24,817 nucleotides of DNA. Source: JAAYCI01 sp047972265. Lineage in GTDB: Bacteria > Bacillota > Clostridia > Oscillospirales > Ruminococcaceae. The position numbers were made by a program, and so were the translations under genes. The stretch covers positions 1 to 24,817 of the forward strand of contig JBKEAM010000037.1 in the NCBI GenBank assembly GCA_047972265.1, read 5' to 3'. Below the pieces are notes generated by a model. The model did not search any database and was not told where the DNA came from. It saw only the letters and a list, made by a program, of their open reading frames with translations. Of this stretch, positions 1 through 6,638 are shown piece by piece. Every line of letters begins with the position of its first letter. Position 1 is the stretch's first letter.

Positions 1-2
1 AA

Positions 3-131
3 GCCTATTGGAATGGAGAATATCATAAAGCCTTGGAAGCTTTCTTGCGTGTCGAAGAACGGCGCCAAGCATACAAAAATGAACAATTAGCCTATCACAT
101 AACAAAAATAAGAAGTAAGGAGCAAAAATAA
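3..131 (+). CDS. C-terminal fragment of an unidentified, probably phage-encoded protein
   Basis: An open frame runs from the window edge to a TAA at 129-131 and gives the last 42 residues of a protein whose start lies outside the window. The fragment is charged, with several Glu, Lys and Arg residues, and looks helical. Its TAA shares one base with the ATG of the next gene (TAATG), which is typical of translationally coupled phage genes. A second frame is also open at the edge but closes at position 90. The 42-residue frame is preferred because of this coupling. No family is recognised. Confidence 0.45.
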   Translation, partial: AYWNGEYHKALEAFLRVEERRQAYKNEQLAYHITKIRSKEQK

Positions 132-466
132 TGGATATTTTACAGCAATACATCCCGCAAGTAGCGGAAATTTCTACGCTGGCCATCTTGGCCGTAGCAG
201 TGTTAGCGTTTGTTGTGTCGGTCATTGTGGAGGTAATAAAAGGGCTTCCTGGCATAAAACAGATTCCCACTGATATTGTAGTTTTTGTGCTGGCCATTTT
301 GTTAAGCATTGTAGTGATACTGGTGGCTGCGACATTACTGGGCATATCACTTGCTTGGTATTATATTGCAGCCGCAATTTTGCTTGGTTTCTTCGTTGCA
401 TTTGTGGCTATGTTTGGATGGGAAAAGTTAACTGCACTTTGGGACAGGTACAAAACCAAACAATAA
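131..466 (+). CDS. Small holin-like membrane protein
   Basis: A 111-residue very hydrophobic protein with about three membrane segments (near residues 15-40, 46-70 and 74-95) and a short charged C-terminal tail containing a GWEKLTALWDRYKTKQ-type end. Size, topology and position resemble the small holin-like proteins found near lysis genes in Clostridia prophages. Holins oligomerise in the cytoplasmic membrane and let endolysin reach the wall. AAGGAG lies 8 bases before the ATG. The start overlaps the stop of the upstream gene by one base, and a terminator follows directly, so it is the last gene of its transcript. The family match is from memory of similar sequences. A phage tail-associated membrane protein is an alternative. 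Confidence 0.6.
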   Translation: MDILQQYIPQVAEISTLAILAVAVLAFVVSVIVEVIKGLPGIKQIPTDIVVFVLAILLSIVVILVAATLLGISLAWYYIAAAILLGFFVAFVAMFGWEKLTALWDRYKTKQ

Positions 467-470
467 TATT

Positions 471-507
471 AAAAAAGCCAGACTCCATTTAAGAGTCTGG
501 CTTTTTT
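471..507. terminator. Strong bidirectional intrinsic terminator
   Basis: Two 15-base arms (471-485 and 493-507) pair perfectly around a 7-base loop. The GC part GCCAGACTC/GAGTCTGGC is flanked by six A on one side and six T on the other. It works in both directions: it ends the rightward phage-like transcript and the leftward tRNA-Gly transcript. Confidence 0.9.
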
Positions 508-556
508 AACGCCCGATGTAGGCCGTCAGCACAACTATACCTTGTGTGCATATTAC

Positions 557-630
557 TGGAGCAGGCGATGGGAATCGAACCCACAAAGCCAGCTTGGAAG
601 GCTGGGGTTTTACCACTAAACTACGCCTGC
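557..630 (-). tRNA. tRNA-Gly (anticodon TCC)
   Basis: The reverse complement folds as a complete cloverleaf. The acceptor stem is GCAGGCG/CGCCTGC, the D arm contains GTTTAGTGGTAAAAC, the anticodon stem is CCAGC/GCTGG around CTTCCAA (anticodon TCC, reading GGA/GGG), and the T arm contains GGGTTCGATTCCC. The discriminator is T (base 560) and CCA is encoded in the DNA (557-559). It has its own promoter just upstream. The gene may have served as the integration target for the phage-like DNA to its left. Confidence 0.95.
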
Positions 631-634
631 ACAC

Positions 635-661
635 ATCGCCGCCCAAGAGCGGCGATTTTTT
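635..661 (+). terminator. Terminator-like hairpin in the tRNA leader, oriented to the plus strand
   Basis: ATCGCCGC (635-642) and GCGGCGAT (649-656) pair perfectly around a 6-base loop and are followed by a plus-strand T-run (656-661). As a terminator it acts on rightward transcription, which would stop phage or antisense readthrough before clpE. On the minus strand there is no T-run after the stem, so there it is only a hairpin in the 5' leader of the tRNA-Gly transcript. Confidence 0.55.
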
Positions 662-674
662 GCCTGTGCATATT

Positions 675-703
675 AGAATACCTAAAAACGGCTTATTTGT
701 CAA
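675..703 (-). promoter_or_regulatory. Sigma-A promoter of tRNA-Gly
   Basis: On the minus strand a perfect TTGACA (698-703) and TATTCT (675-680) are separated by 17 bases. Transcription would start near 668 and enter the tRNA at 630. The -35 box overlaps the TGA stop codon of clpE (700-702). Confidence 0.75.
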
Positions 704-3003
704 GCAAAACTCATCAAAATTTCGCCGTCTTTGGCGCTTACTTCTACCTTCTCCATACTGCTTTTTGCAATCAATTGTTCTGCTATTCTGTCCTCTACTT
801 CTTTGCGTATTACACGGCGCAAATCACGTGCTCCAAAGCGTCCGCCCTCTGCCTTATCGCACAAAACATCAAGTGCTTTTTCGTCCCAGTGCAAAGAGAT
901 TCCTTTAGAAGCAAGGGGTTCTTTGTATTCGCCCAGCATAAGGGCCGAAATTTCTCTCAGGTCTTCTTTGGTAAGCGGACGGAACACAACGGTTTCGTCT
1001 ACACGGCTCAAAAACTCCGGCCGTAAAAAATCTCGCAGCGCTTTTATAGATTTGCCCTTGCTCATATCCTCGGGCGATTTGTTAAATCCTGTTTCGCCCA
1101 CACGGTCGCCGGAGCCTGCGTTGGAGGTCATGCAGATAACCGTGTTTTCAAAGCTAACGCTGCGCCCCTGAGAGTCGTTTATTTTACCCTCATCCAATAT
1201 TTGCAGCAAAATATTCATCACGTCGGGATGCGCCTTTTCTATCTCGTCAAACAGCACTACACTGTAAGGCTTGCGGCGTACCTTTTCGGTAAGTTGGCCC
1301 GCTTCATCGTATCCAACATAACCCGGAGGCGAGCCTATTAGCCTGCTTACCGCAAATTTTTCCATAAACTCGCTCATATCAAGGCGAATAAGCGGGTCTA
1401 CCGAATCGAACAACTGATACGCAAGCTGTTTTACCAGCTCGGTTTTACCAACCCCTGTAGGCCCTACAAAGATAAAGCTGGCCGGACGGCGGCGGCCCGA
1501 AATATCGGCCCTCGCACGCTTAATGGCAGATGCAACCAAATGCACCGCTTCGTTTTGTCCTATTACCTTTTGCTGCAGGCGTTCTTCCAGCCCCGCCAGT
1601 TTTTCGTATTCGCTTTCGGCAATTTTAACAGCAGGGATGCCGGTCCAAAGCTCTATTACCTTAGACAAATCCTCCATGGTAACCTGTATCTTATCTACTT
1701 CTACCTGCATTTCTTCAATGGCAGGCTGCAATCGGGCAATTTCACTTTTTACCTTTGCCAGCTTTTCATAATCCGGCTCTTTTTTCTGTTCCAGCTCGGT
1801 TTCTTCCTCTTTAAGGGCGGCAAGCTGTTTTTGTGTATCTTCCAGTGTGGTAATCTCTGCGTGGCGCAGGCTGCAACTGGCGCAGCTTTCGTCCAGCAGG
1901 TCTATTGCCTTATCAGGCAAAAAACGGTCGGTAATATACCGTTCCGACAGTTTTACAGCCTGCTCTACAACCGCATCACTTACCTTAACATGGTGGTGCG
2001 CCTCGTAGTATTCTTTTACGCCTTTCAGCACCTCTATGGTATCGTCGATGCTGGGCTCTTCAATTTTTACAGGCTGAAAACGACGCTCCAAAGCCTGGTC
2101 TTTTTCTATATACTTGCGGTACTCGGCAAAGGTGGTAGCACCAATTACCTGAATTTCTCCGCGCGACAGGGCAGGTTTTAAAATATTGGCGGCGCTCATT
2201 GCCCCCTCAGAGTCTCCCGCGCCTGTAATGTTATGCACTTCATCAATAAACAAAATAACATTGCCGGCCTCTTTTACCTCGCCAATTAAGCCTTTTACAC
2301 GGCTTTCAAACTGGCCCCTAAACTGGGTGCCGGCTACAAGGCTGGTAAGGTCCAGCAAGTAAATTTCTTTTTCTTTTAGGCGGCTGGGTACATCTCCGGC
2401 AGCTATGCGCAGGGCTATTCCCTCTGCAATGGCTGTTTTGCCCACACCTGCCTCGCCTATTAGGCAGGGGTTATTTTTTTGGCGGCGAGACAAAATTTGA
2501 AGAGCACGGTAAATTTCGCGGTCGCGCCCTATAATACGGTCCATCTTGCCTTCGTTTGCTTTGGCTGTCAGGTTTTCGCAGTAAGTATCTAAAAACTTGC
2601 GTTTGCTGGTACGTTTACTTTTATCTTTGTTGTCTCCCTGGTCTTTTTTGCCGCCAAAAACAAAGGGAAATGTAGCCGAACCACCCGGCTGAAAGTCTCC
2701 CTCCCGCTGGCCGTCTTCCCCGGCGCTTTCAGGCTCGTCTTCTTCGGCAGCATCTGCCTCAGAAAGAGCCTCCATGTTTTCCATGCCTTCCATATTTTGG
2801 CCTATAAAGCCCGCAAAATGCTCTTCCATAGATTCTAATTCTTTTTCAGAAAGTCCAAATTGTTTAATCATATCATCCACCGGCTTAATGCCCATTTCGT
2901 GGGCGCAGGTGAGGCAATAGCCATCATTTTTGGTTTCGCCATCTATTTGGTGCTGCACAAATACCACCGCCGGCCGTTTGTTGCACTTTTTGCACATCGT
3001 CAT
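700..3003 (-). CDS. clpE: ClpE-like ATP-dependent Clp unfoldase (ClpC/ClpE family)
   Basis: A 767-residue AAA+ protein unfoldase that would feed substrates to the ClpP peptidase in the cytoplasm. An N-terminal C4 zinc finger (Cys4, Cys7, Cys30, Cys33) replaces the Clp_N repeats of ClpC, which points to ClpE. An acidic linker (residues ~75-115) follows, then AAA-1 with Walker A around Lys189 and DEVH-type Walker B. Next come a UVR-like coiled coil near 395-440 and AAA-2 with Walker A at Lys520, FDEIEKAHPD, and a C-terminal ClpB-D2-like domain. The ClpP-docking loop reads TGF instead of the usual [LIV]GF. GAGAAAGG lies 9 bases before the first ATG, and another ATG is at codon 3. It stands alone between cvpA and tRNA-Gly. 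ClpE is normally stress-induced through CtsR, but I see only one half of a possible CtsR site upstream. An annotation as ClpC would also be reasonable. Confidence 0.88.
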   Translation of the reverse strand: MTMCKKCNKRPAVVFVQHQIDGETKNDGYCLTCAHEMGIKPVDDMIKQFGLSEKELESMEEHFAGFIGQNMEGMENMEALSEADAAEEDEPESAGEDGQREGDFQPGGSATFPFVFGGKKDQGDNKDKSKRTSKRKFLDTYCENLTAKANEGKMDRIIGRDREIYRALQILSRRQKNNPCLIGEAGVGKTAIAEGIALRIAAGDVPSRLKEKEIYLLDLTSLVAGTQFRGQFESRVKGLIGEVKEAGNVILFIDEVHNITGAGDSEGAMSAANILKPALSRGEIQVIGATTFAEYRKYIEKDQALERRFQPVKIEEPSIDDTIEVLKGVKEYYEAHHHVKVSDAVVEQAVKLSERYITDRFLPDKAIDLLDESCASCSLRHAEITTLEDTQKQLAALKEEETELEQKKEPDYEKLAKVKSEIARLQPAIEEMQVEVDKIQVTMEDLSKVIELWTGIPAVKIAESEYEKLAGLEERLQQKVIGQNEAVHLVASAIKRARADISGRRRPASFIFVGPTGVGKTELVKQLAYQLFDSVDPLIRLDMSEFMEKFAVSRLIGSPPGYVGYDEAGQLTEKVRRKPYSVVLFDEIEKAHPDVMNILLQILDEGKINDSQGRSVSFENTVICMTSNAGSGDRVGETGFNKSPEDMSKGKSIKALRDFLRPEFLSRVDETVVFRPLTKEDLREISALMLGEYKEPLASKGISLHWDEKALDVLCDKAEGGRFGARDLRRVIRKEVEDRIAEQLIAKSSMEKVEVSAKDGEILMSFA

Positions 3004-3093
3004 AATTGGTAGCCTTTCTCGTTAAAGGTTAACCCTAAAACAAATAGTAATTTTGCCCGTACGCCGCATTGTACAAGGCCCTGTTATAAAATG

Positions 3094-3115
3094 CCGCGCC
3101 CTGTAAAAGGCGCGG
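3094..3115 (-). terminator. Hairpin downstream of cvpA, weak terminator
   Basis: CCGCGCC (3094-3100) and GGCGCGG (3109-3115) form a perfect 7-bp GC stem with an 8-base loop. On the minus strand it is followed by CATTTTAT, a poor T-run, so termination of the cvpA transcript may be partial. It would also lie in the 5' leader of clpE if clpE starts at the promoter near 3165. Confidence 0.4.
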
Positions 3116-3128
3116 TTTAATTGCATAT

Positions 3129-3145
3129 TTGCAGACAAACTGCAA
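3129..3145. repeat. Short perfect inverted repeat in the clpE leader
   Basis: TTGCAG-ACAAA-CTGCAA is a 6-bp perfect inverted repeat with a 5-base centre, about 20 bases downstream of the clpE -10 candidate. It could be an operator or a small hairpin. Its function is unknown. Confidence 0.35.
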
Positions 3146-3161
3146 TGATTCCCGTATAAAT

Positions 3162-3170
3162 ATTATAGCA
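3162..3170 (-). promoter_or_regulatory. Candidate extended -10 promoter of clpE
   Basis: On the minus strand TGC-TATAAT is a consensus extended -10. No good -35 box sits 17 bases upstream. A TTGACA at 3176-3181 is too close to this -10 but could work with TATACG (3153-3158) at 17 bases spacing. Either would give a leader of roughly 150 bases before clpE. Confidence 0.45.
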
Positions 3171-3212
3171 TCTTTTGTCAAATTATACTATGCTGCTCCG
3201 CATTTTATACGC

Positions 3213-3887
3213 CTATTTTAAAAACACATTTAAATTTCCAAACAAGCGATATACAATGCTGTCCGCAAATAAACCCGACGCAAAATGCCCGCCACCATAC
3301 ATTGCATCTATACCCCAAAATACGCACAAAATAACAAACGTATAAAGCAATCCAATCAGCACACCTATGGCAAGGCCTAAAATTTTGTTTACAGAGCCAA
3401 CCAGCGGAATGTGGTTAATGGTGCGCAGCCCTTTGGAGATAAGGCCAAACAAAAACCGCAAAAACATAAAGCAGATAAGGAACATTACCAATGCAATAAA
3501 GGGAATGATGAGGGGGGCTATTACCTTATCCACAAGCTCGGTAGACATGTTTACAGATAAATCAGAAAGGCCAGACCCCAGCGACGTGGCTGCGGTATCC
3601 AAAACACCTGCGGGCAAAAAGCCCACAACATAATTTAAAAGCTCGCGCAGGTTTTGTATTCCATGTTCTGTAATTAAGCTTTGTGTTTTGTCCACCATGC
3701 TTTGACGCAACAATGCGTCAAAAGCGGCCGAGGCAAGTGTTACAGCCAAAAATACCGACGCTATTACAGCCGCCAACGTGCCCACAAAGTTAAACAAGCC
3801 CGAGGCAAACCCTTTTTTGTAGTAATAGATGGCACATATAATTAAAATAACCAGTACAGATACATCCAGTAAAATCGAAGACAACAT
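3213..3887 (-). CDS. CvpA-family membrane protein
   Basis: A 224-residue integral membrane protein. The family is named after E. coli CvpA, linked to colicin V production and envelope stress; its molecular role is unresolved. About four membrane segments are visible: near the N-terminus (SILLDVSVLVILIICAIYYY), around a GTLAAVIASVFLAVTLA stretch, and two in the C-terminal half. The typical YYYKKGFASGLFNFVG segment follows the first helix, and a loop of about 60 residues separates helices 2 and 3. The start was placed at the ATG at 3885-3887 because AAAGGAG sits 6 bases before it. A longer frame from a GTG at 3911 would place that ribosome site inside the gene. It lies in tandem after the DUF5711-like gene with its own promoter candidate. 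Confidence 0.85.
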   Translation of the reverse strand: MLSSILLDVSVLVILIICAIYYYKKGFASGLFNFVGTLAAVIASVFLAVTLASAAFDALLRQSMVDKTQSLITEHGIQNLRELLNYVVGFLPAGVLDTAATSLGSGLSDLSVNMSTELVDKVIAPLIIPFIALVMFLICFMFLRFLFGLISKGLRTINHIPLVGSVNKILGLAIGVLIGLLYTFVILCVFWGIDAMYGGGHFASGLFADSIVYRLFGNLNVFLK

Positions 3888-3893
3888 AAAACT

Positions 3894-3900
3894 CTCCTTT
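3894..3900 (-). promoter_or_regulatory. Ribosome binding site that fixes the CvpA start
   Basis: AAAGGAG on the minus strand lies 6 bases before the ATG at 3885-3887. It makes this the likely start rather than the upstream GTG at 3909-3911. Confidence 0.8.
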
Positions 3901-3944
3901 TGAGAAAACACCTATATGCAGTTGTTTTATAAAGTATACCCTCT

Positions 3945-3974
3945 ATTGTACTTTATACCCCACTACTTTTGCAA
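3945..3974 (-). promoter_or_regulatory. Candidate promoter of the CvpA gene
   Basis: On the minus strand TTGCAA (3969-3974) and TACAAT (3945-3950) are 18 bases apart. An inverted repeat ATAAAGTA/TACTTTAT (3929-3936 and 3949-3956) overlaps the -10 box and could be an operator. Confidence 0.4.
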
Positions 3975-4037
3975 TAAAACGCATTTATTCGATATTTAAA
4001 AACATACCCGTTAACCTTAAAATTCACTCAAAACCAC

Positions 4038-5774
4038 CTAAGGCACAGACGCAACCGAAGACGGTATAGACGCCCCAAAAACATCCGAAGAGGATGGGTT
4101 TGCCCCACTTCCTGCTTCGTCCTTTTTGCTGTTTTCCGATAGGGAATCCACCGCACCCACCCGTATTAACAGTGGCTGTCCCCCGTATACCAATCCCAAA
4201 GGTCGAGATGCCTGCACATTGCTTTGCTGTAATGTGCCATCCGAGGAAAAGACCGCAACCTCCTGCCCCAGTAACATATAAATATTATTGTCGGCAGAAA
4301 GCAGCGCCGCCCCATTGAGTATGGGCACAGTAACATCGGCAGTTTGCTCCATTGTGTGGTTTATAACCACCAGTTCTGCATTGCCCTGCGTTACCGAGCC
4401 AAACAAAAATGCCGTATAACGGTTGCCAATAGAAGCAGAGGAAACCGGCCTGCCCTGATAATCGTACTTTGCCCGAAGCTCGCCCGATAAATCGTACAGT
4501 CCGGCAAATCCGCTGTTGTAAATAACCAGTAAACGGTTGCTGCCCACAAAAGACATCTGCAATACAATGCCCTCAGAGGCATCAATGGTGGCAATGGGCT
4601 TGTCTTTGCCCATGCGCAGCAGCTCTATATGGCTTGTCAGGGCACCATCCTGCGAGCGCAGCGAAGCCACAGCTAAAACCGAACCGTTGCTATGAAAAGC
4701 CATTGCATTTGGCACATCTTTGTTAGAAGACCACTTAAGCACCGAGTCTCCCACCGGGTTAAAAACCTCAATTTCCGACAGGTAGCGCCCGTTTGTGGTA
4801 GAAAGCGCCAGCCAGCCGTTGGGGCTCATTGCCGCCAGTGTAATTTCGTTTTCGGTTGTTCCGCGTTTAATTGTTTTGCTGCGGCCCTCAATCAGGTATT
4901 CTTTACCACCCCTGCTGTATACACACACGCGGTTGTTGCCCGCCACAACACCCGGCCTTACAAACCCATGCTGTATGCGGCGCAGCTCTTTACCACTGGA
5001 TGAAACAATAGACATATCCAAATCGCCCAGCACTGCAAAACCGTTATTGCCCATGCTTACAGCACCCTTATATCCCGTAAGCGCATAATCCATGGGGAAC
5101 CCATTGCCCGGGCTGGCTGCAATTTTAATGCCTTCTGTCATTTCTTGCACAGCCAAAACACCAAACCGATAAGCGCCTGTTGCCACTAAAAATAGAATAA
5201 GCAAAAAAATGCCCAAAAAAGAAAATGCGCGCACCTTACGCCAAAACCGTTTGCGGCTGCGTTTGCGCTTACGGGTTGTGGGCAATGGGATGCTGTTGTC
5301 ATCCTCATCTTCCGCCGCTGCATACTCGCCTGCGGCCGCCTGTTTTACCTTTTTATTTTCTGCCGCTGCTTGTTTATTAGCAGCCTGCTCTGCGTTTTTT
5401 TTCTGCCTGTTTTCTGCTATTTTTTCAAAAATATTTTGGGGCTTCTTTTTTTGTGTTACGGTTTTATCATTTGCTTTTTTTTCTGTACTATCTGGTTTAC
5501 CCAACGGGGGTGCTTCCATAACAATGCTTTGGTGCACCTGCGGCCCTTTGGCGGGCATCGGCTGGCTCTGCCTGTTGTTTACCCGCGGCATATCTTCTGC
5601 CTTTGGCTGTTTTGGTCTTGCCGGGGCGGCCTCCTCTTCTGCCGGGGTTGGTATCATCCGTTTGCGCGGCCTGCCGGTAGACGCAACAGTATGCCCCGCC
5701 CGTGTATTGGCTGGGGACGGTGTATCATTATTTGTGTTTTCGGCATTCAATGTTTTGTCGGGCTTATCATCCAT
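4038..5774 (-). CDS. DUF5711-like membrane-anchored beta-propeller protein
   Basis: A 578-residue protein of unknown function with three parts. Residues 1-180 are a disordered, charged cytoplasmic region rich in Pro, Lys, Ala and Glu, ending in a very basic stretch (RKRKRSRKRFWRK). One membrane helix follows (about 184-205). The remaining 370 residues are predicted outside the cell and have repeated short beta-strand patterns (GNNGFAVLGD, NGWLALSTTNGRYL, MAFHSNGSVLAVASL, SFVGSNRLLVIYNSG), which look like propeller blades. This layout matches proteins called DUF5711 in Clostridia; the name is from memory. The ATG overlaps the last 8 bases of truA and AAGGGA lies upstream, so it is probably translated with truA. 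The C-terminal tail is low complexity, rich in Ser. Confidence 0.75.
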   Translation of the reverse strand: MDDKPDKTLNAENTNNDTPSPANTRAGHTVASTGRPRKRMIPTPAEEEAAPARPKQPKAEDMPRVNNRQSQPMPAKGPQVHQSIVMEAPPLGKPDSTEKKANDKTVTQKKKPQNIFEKIAENRQKKNAEQAANKQAAAENKKVKQAAAGEYAAAEDEDDNSIPLPTTRKRKRSRKRFWRKVRAFSFLGIFLLILFLVATGAYRFGVLAVQEMTEGIKIAASPGNGFPMDYALTGYKGAVSMGNNGFAVLGDLDMSIVSSSGKELRRIQHGFVRPGVVAGNNRVCVYSRGGKEYLIEGRSKTIKRGTTENEITLAAMSPNGWLALSTTNGRYLSEIEVFNPVGDSVLKWSSNKDVPNAMAFHSNGSVLAVASLRSQDGALTSHIELLRMGKDKPIATIDASEGIVLQMSFVGSNRLLVIYNSGFAGLYDLSGELRAKYDYQGRPVSSASIGNRYTAFLFGSVTQGNAELVVINHTMEQTADVTVPILNGAALLSADNNIYMLLGQEVAVFSSDGTLQQSNVQASRPLGLVYGGQPLLIRVGAVDSLSENSKKDEAGSGANPSSSDVFGASIPSSVASVP

Positions 5775-6543
5775 CGCTTTTCCCTTCGTTTTGCCCCAAT
5801 ACTGTTCCGGGCTGGTAATTTACCCGCAGTAAAAATAACCCCTCCGGCGCAAGCGTTTCACCTGCCGCCTGTCTTTTTCCCCCTGCCAGCACTGCTGGCA
5901 CTGCTATTATTGGCATACGCCCCTGACCCACCTGCACCAGCGTACCGCTTATAATGCGCACCATGTTATATAAAAAACCATCCGCTTCTATTTCAATGTA
6001 TATCCAATCGCCGTCGCGCCACACCTGCAAATCCATAACGGTACGTACAGTATCTTTAATGGTACTGCCGGCAGACATAAAAGCCGCAAAATCATGCTTG
6101 CCCAGCAAAAACCGGGCGGCCTCTTGCATTGCTTCTACCTTTAACGGCGTGTTAATTTTTACGTATTGCCCCAAAACAAACGGATCATCCACATTTGTAT
6201 TTAATATTACAAACCGATACCGTTTGGACAAAGCCGAATATCTTGCATGAAAATCCTCCGGCACCTGCTGCGCCGCCAGCACCCGTATATCCGCCGGCAG
6301 GTAGTAGTTTAGCGCAAGGGGTACTTTTTCCATGGGGATAGCAGTATCATGATGAAAATTAACATAAAATTGCCGTGCATGCACCCCCGCATCTGTGCGG
6401 GAACAGCCTTTTACATCCGGCCTTGTTTTAAAAAGGTTTTGCATTGCATCTTGCAATAACTTGCACACACTTACCGCGTTTTGCTGTACCTGAAACCCAT
6501 GATAGGCCGCCCCATTGTATGCCAAAGTAAGTAAAATGTTCAC
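5767..6543 (-). CDS. truA: tRNA pseudouridine synthase A (TruA)
   Basis: A 258-residue TruA that converts uridines at positions 38-40 of tRNA anticodon arms to pseudouridine in the cytoplasm. The N-terminal LAYNGAAYHGFQVQ and the catalytic loop CSRTDAGVHA, with the nucleophile Asp51, are diagnostic. FARYSALSKRYRF-type and DGFLYNMVRIISGTL motifs follow. The likely start is the GTG at 6541-6543, because AGGGAG sits 8 bases before it. A GTG three codons upstream lies directly against the ribosome site. The gene follows ecfT, as is common in Firmicutes, but an AT-rich hairpin separates the two. Its end overlaps the DUF5711-like gene by 8 bases. Confidence 0.95.
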   Translation of the reverse strand: MNILLTLAYNGAAYHGFQVQQNAVSVCKLLQDAMQNLFKTRPDVKGCSRTDAGVHARQFYVNFHHDTAIPMEKVPLALNYYLPADIRVLAAQQVPEDFHARYSALSKRYRFVILNTNVDDPFVLGQYVKINTPLKVEAMQEAARFLLGKHDFAAFMSAGSTIKDTVRTVMDLQVWRDGDWIYIEIEADGFLYNMVRIISGTLVQVGQGRMPIIAVPAVLAGGKRQAAGETLAPEGLFLLRVNYQPGTVLGQNEGKSDG

Positions 6544-6551
6544 GGCAGCCA

Positions 6552-6557
6552 CTCCCT
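6552..6557 (-). promoter_or_regulatory. Ribosome binding site that fixes the truA start
   Basis: AGGGAG on the minus strand lies 8 bases before the GTG at 6541-6543. The upstream GTG at 6550-6552 overlaps this site and is unlikely to be used. Confidence 0.7.
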
Positions 6558-6577
6558 AAATTATCCCCAAATACAAG

Positions 6578-6608
6578 TTTAAAAGAGAGGAAAATCCCCT
6601 CTTTTAAA
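6578..6608 (-). terminator. Hairpin between ecfT and truA, possible partial terminator
   Basis: Arms of 13 bases (6578-6590 and 6596-6608) pair with one mismatch around a 5-base loop. The sequence is TTTAAAAGAG at the outside with GG/CC near the loop. The minus-strand RNA ends in CTCTTTTAAA, so the U-run is within the stem. It could end or reduce the ECF transcript before truA, or act as an mRNA 3' stabiliser. Confidence 0.55.
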
Positions 6609-6638
6609 AATTGTAACGGATATCGTTGAAAATGCAAG

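Larger units (their letters stand above)
1..510. mobile_element. Right end of a probable prophage (partial)
   Basis: The first 510 bases hold the tail of one gene, a small holin-like membrane protein and a strong terminator, all reading rightwards and ending just before a tRNA-Gly whose 3' end faces this block. A phage lysis-type gene next to a tRNA 3' end is the usual picture of a prophage integrated by site-specific recombination at a tRNA. No integrase, capsid or tail gene is visible because the window starts here, so the prophage call is inference. A plasmid-like or other integrative element is also possible. Confidence 0.45.

Noticed and set aside
1..90. Alternative 29-codon open frame at the left edge
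   Set aside because: It ends at 90 without coupling to the next gene. The frame ending at 131 overlaps the next ATG and is the better candidate.
546..1026. Plus-strand open frames of 120 and 160 codons across the tRNA-Gly and the 3' end of clpE
   Set aside because: They run through the tRNA and antisense to clpE, have no ribosome site or recognisable domain, and are chance frames.
1540..2181. 213-codon plus-strand frame antisense to clpE
   Set aside because: The composition is Phe/Leu/Cys-rich as expected for the shadow of a coding strand, and clpE motifs on the other strand are unambiguous.
3120..3185. CtsR operator upstream of clpE
   Set aside because: Only one TTTGACA-like half is present, without the second half at the proper distance, so a CtsR site cannot be claimed.
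5209..5954. Plus-strand frames of about 200 codons with long hydrophobic runs
   Set aside because: They are antisense to the Lys/Ala/Glu-rich tail of the DUF5711-like gene and to truA. The apparent membrane segments are complements of Lys/Glu codons.
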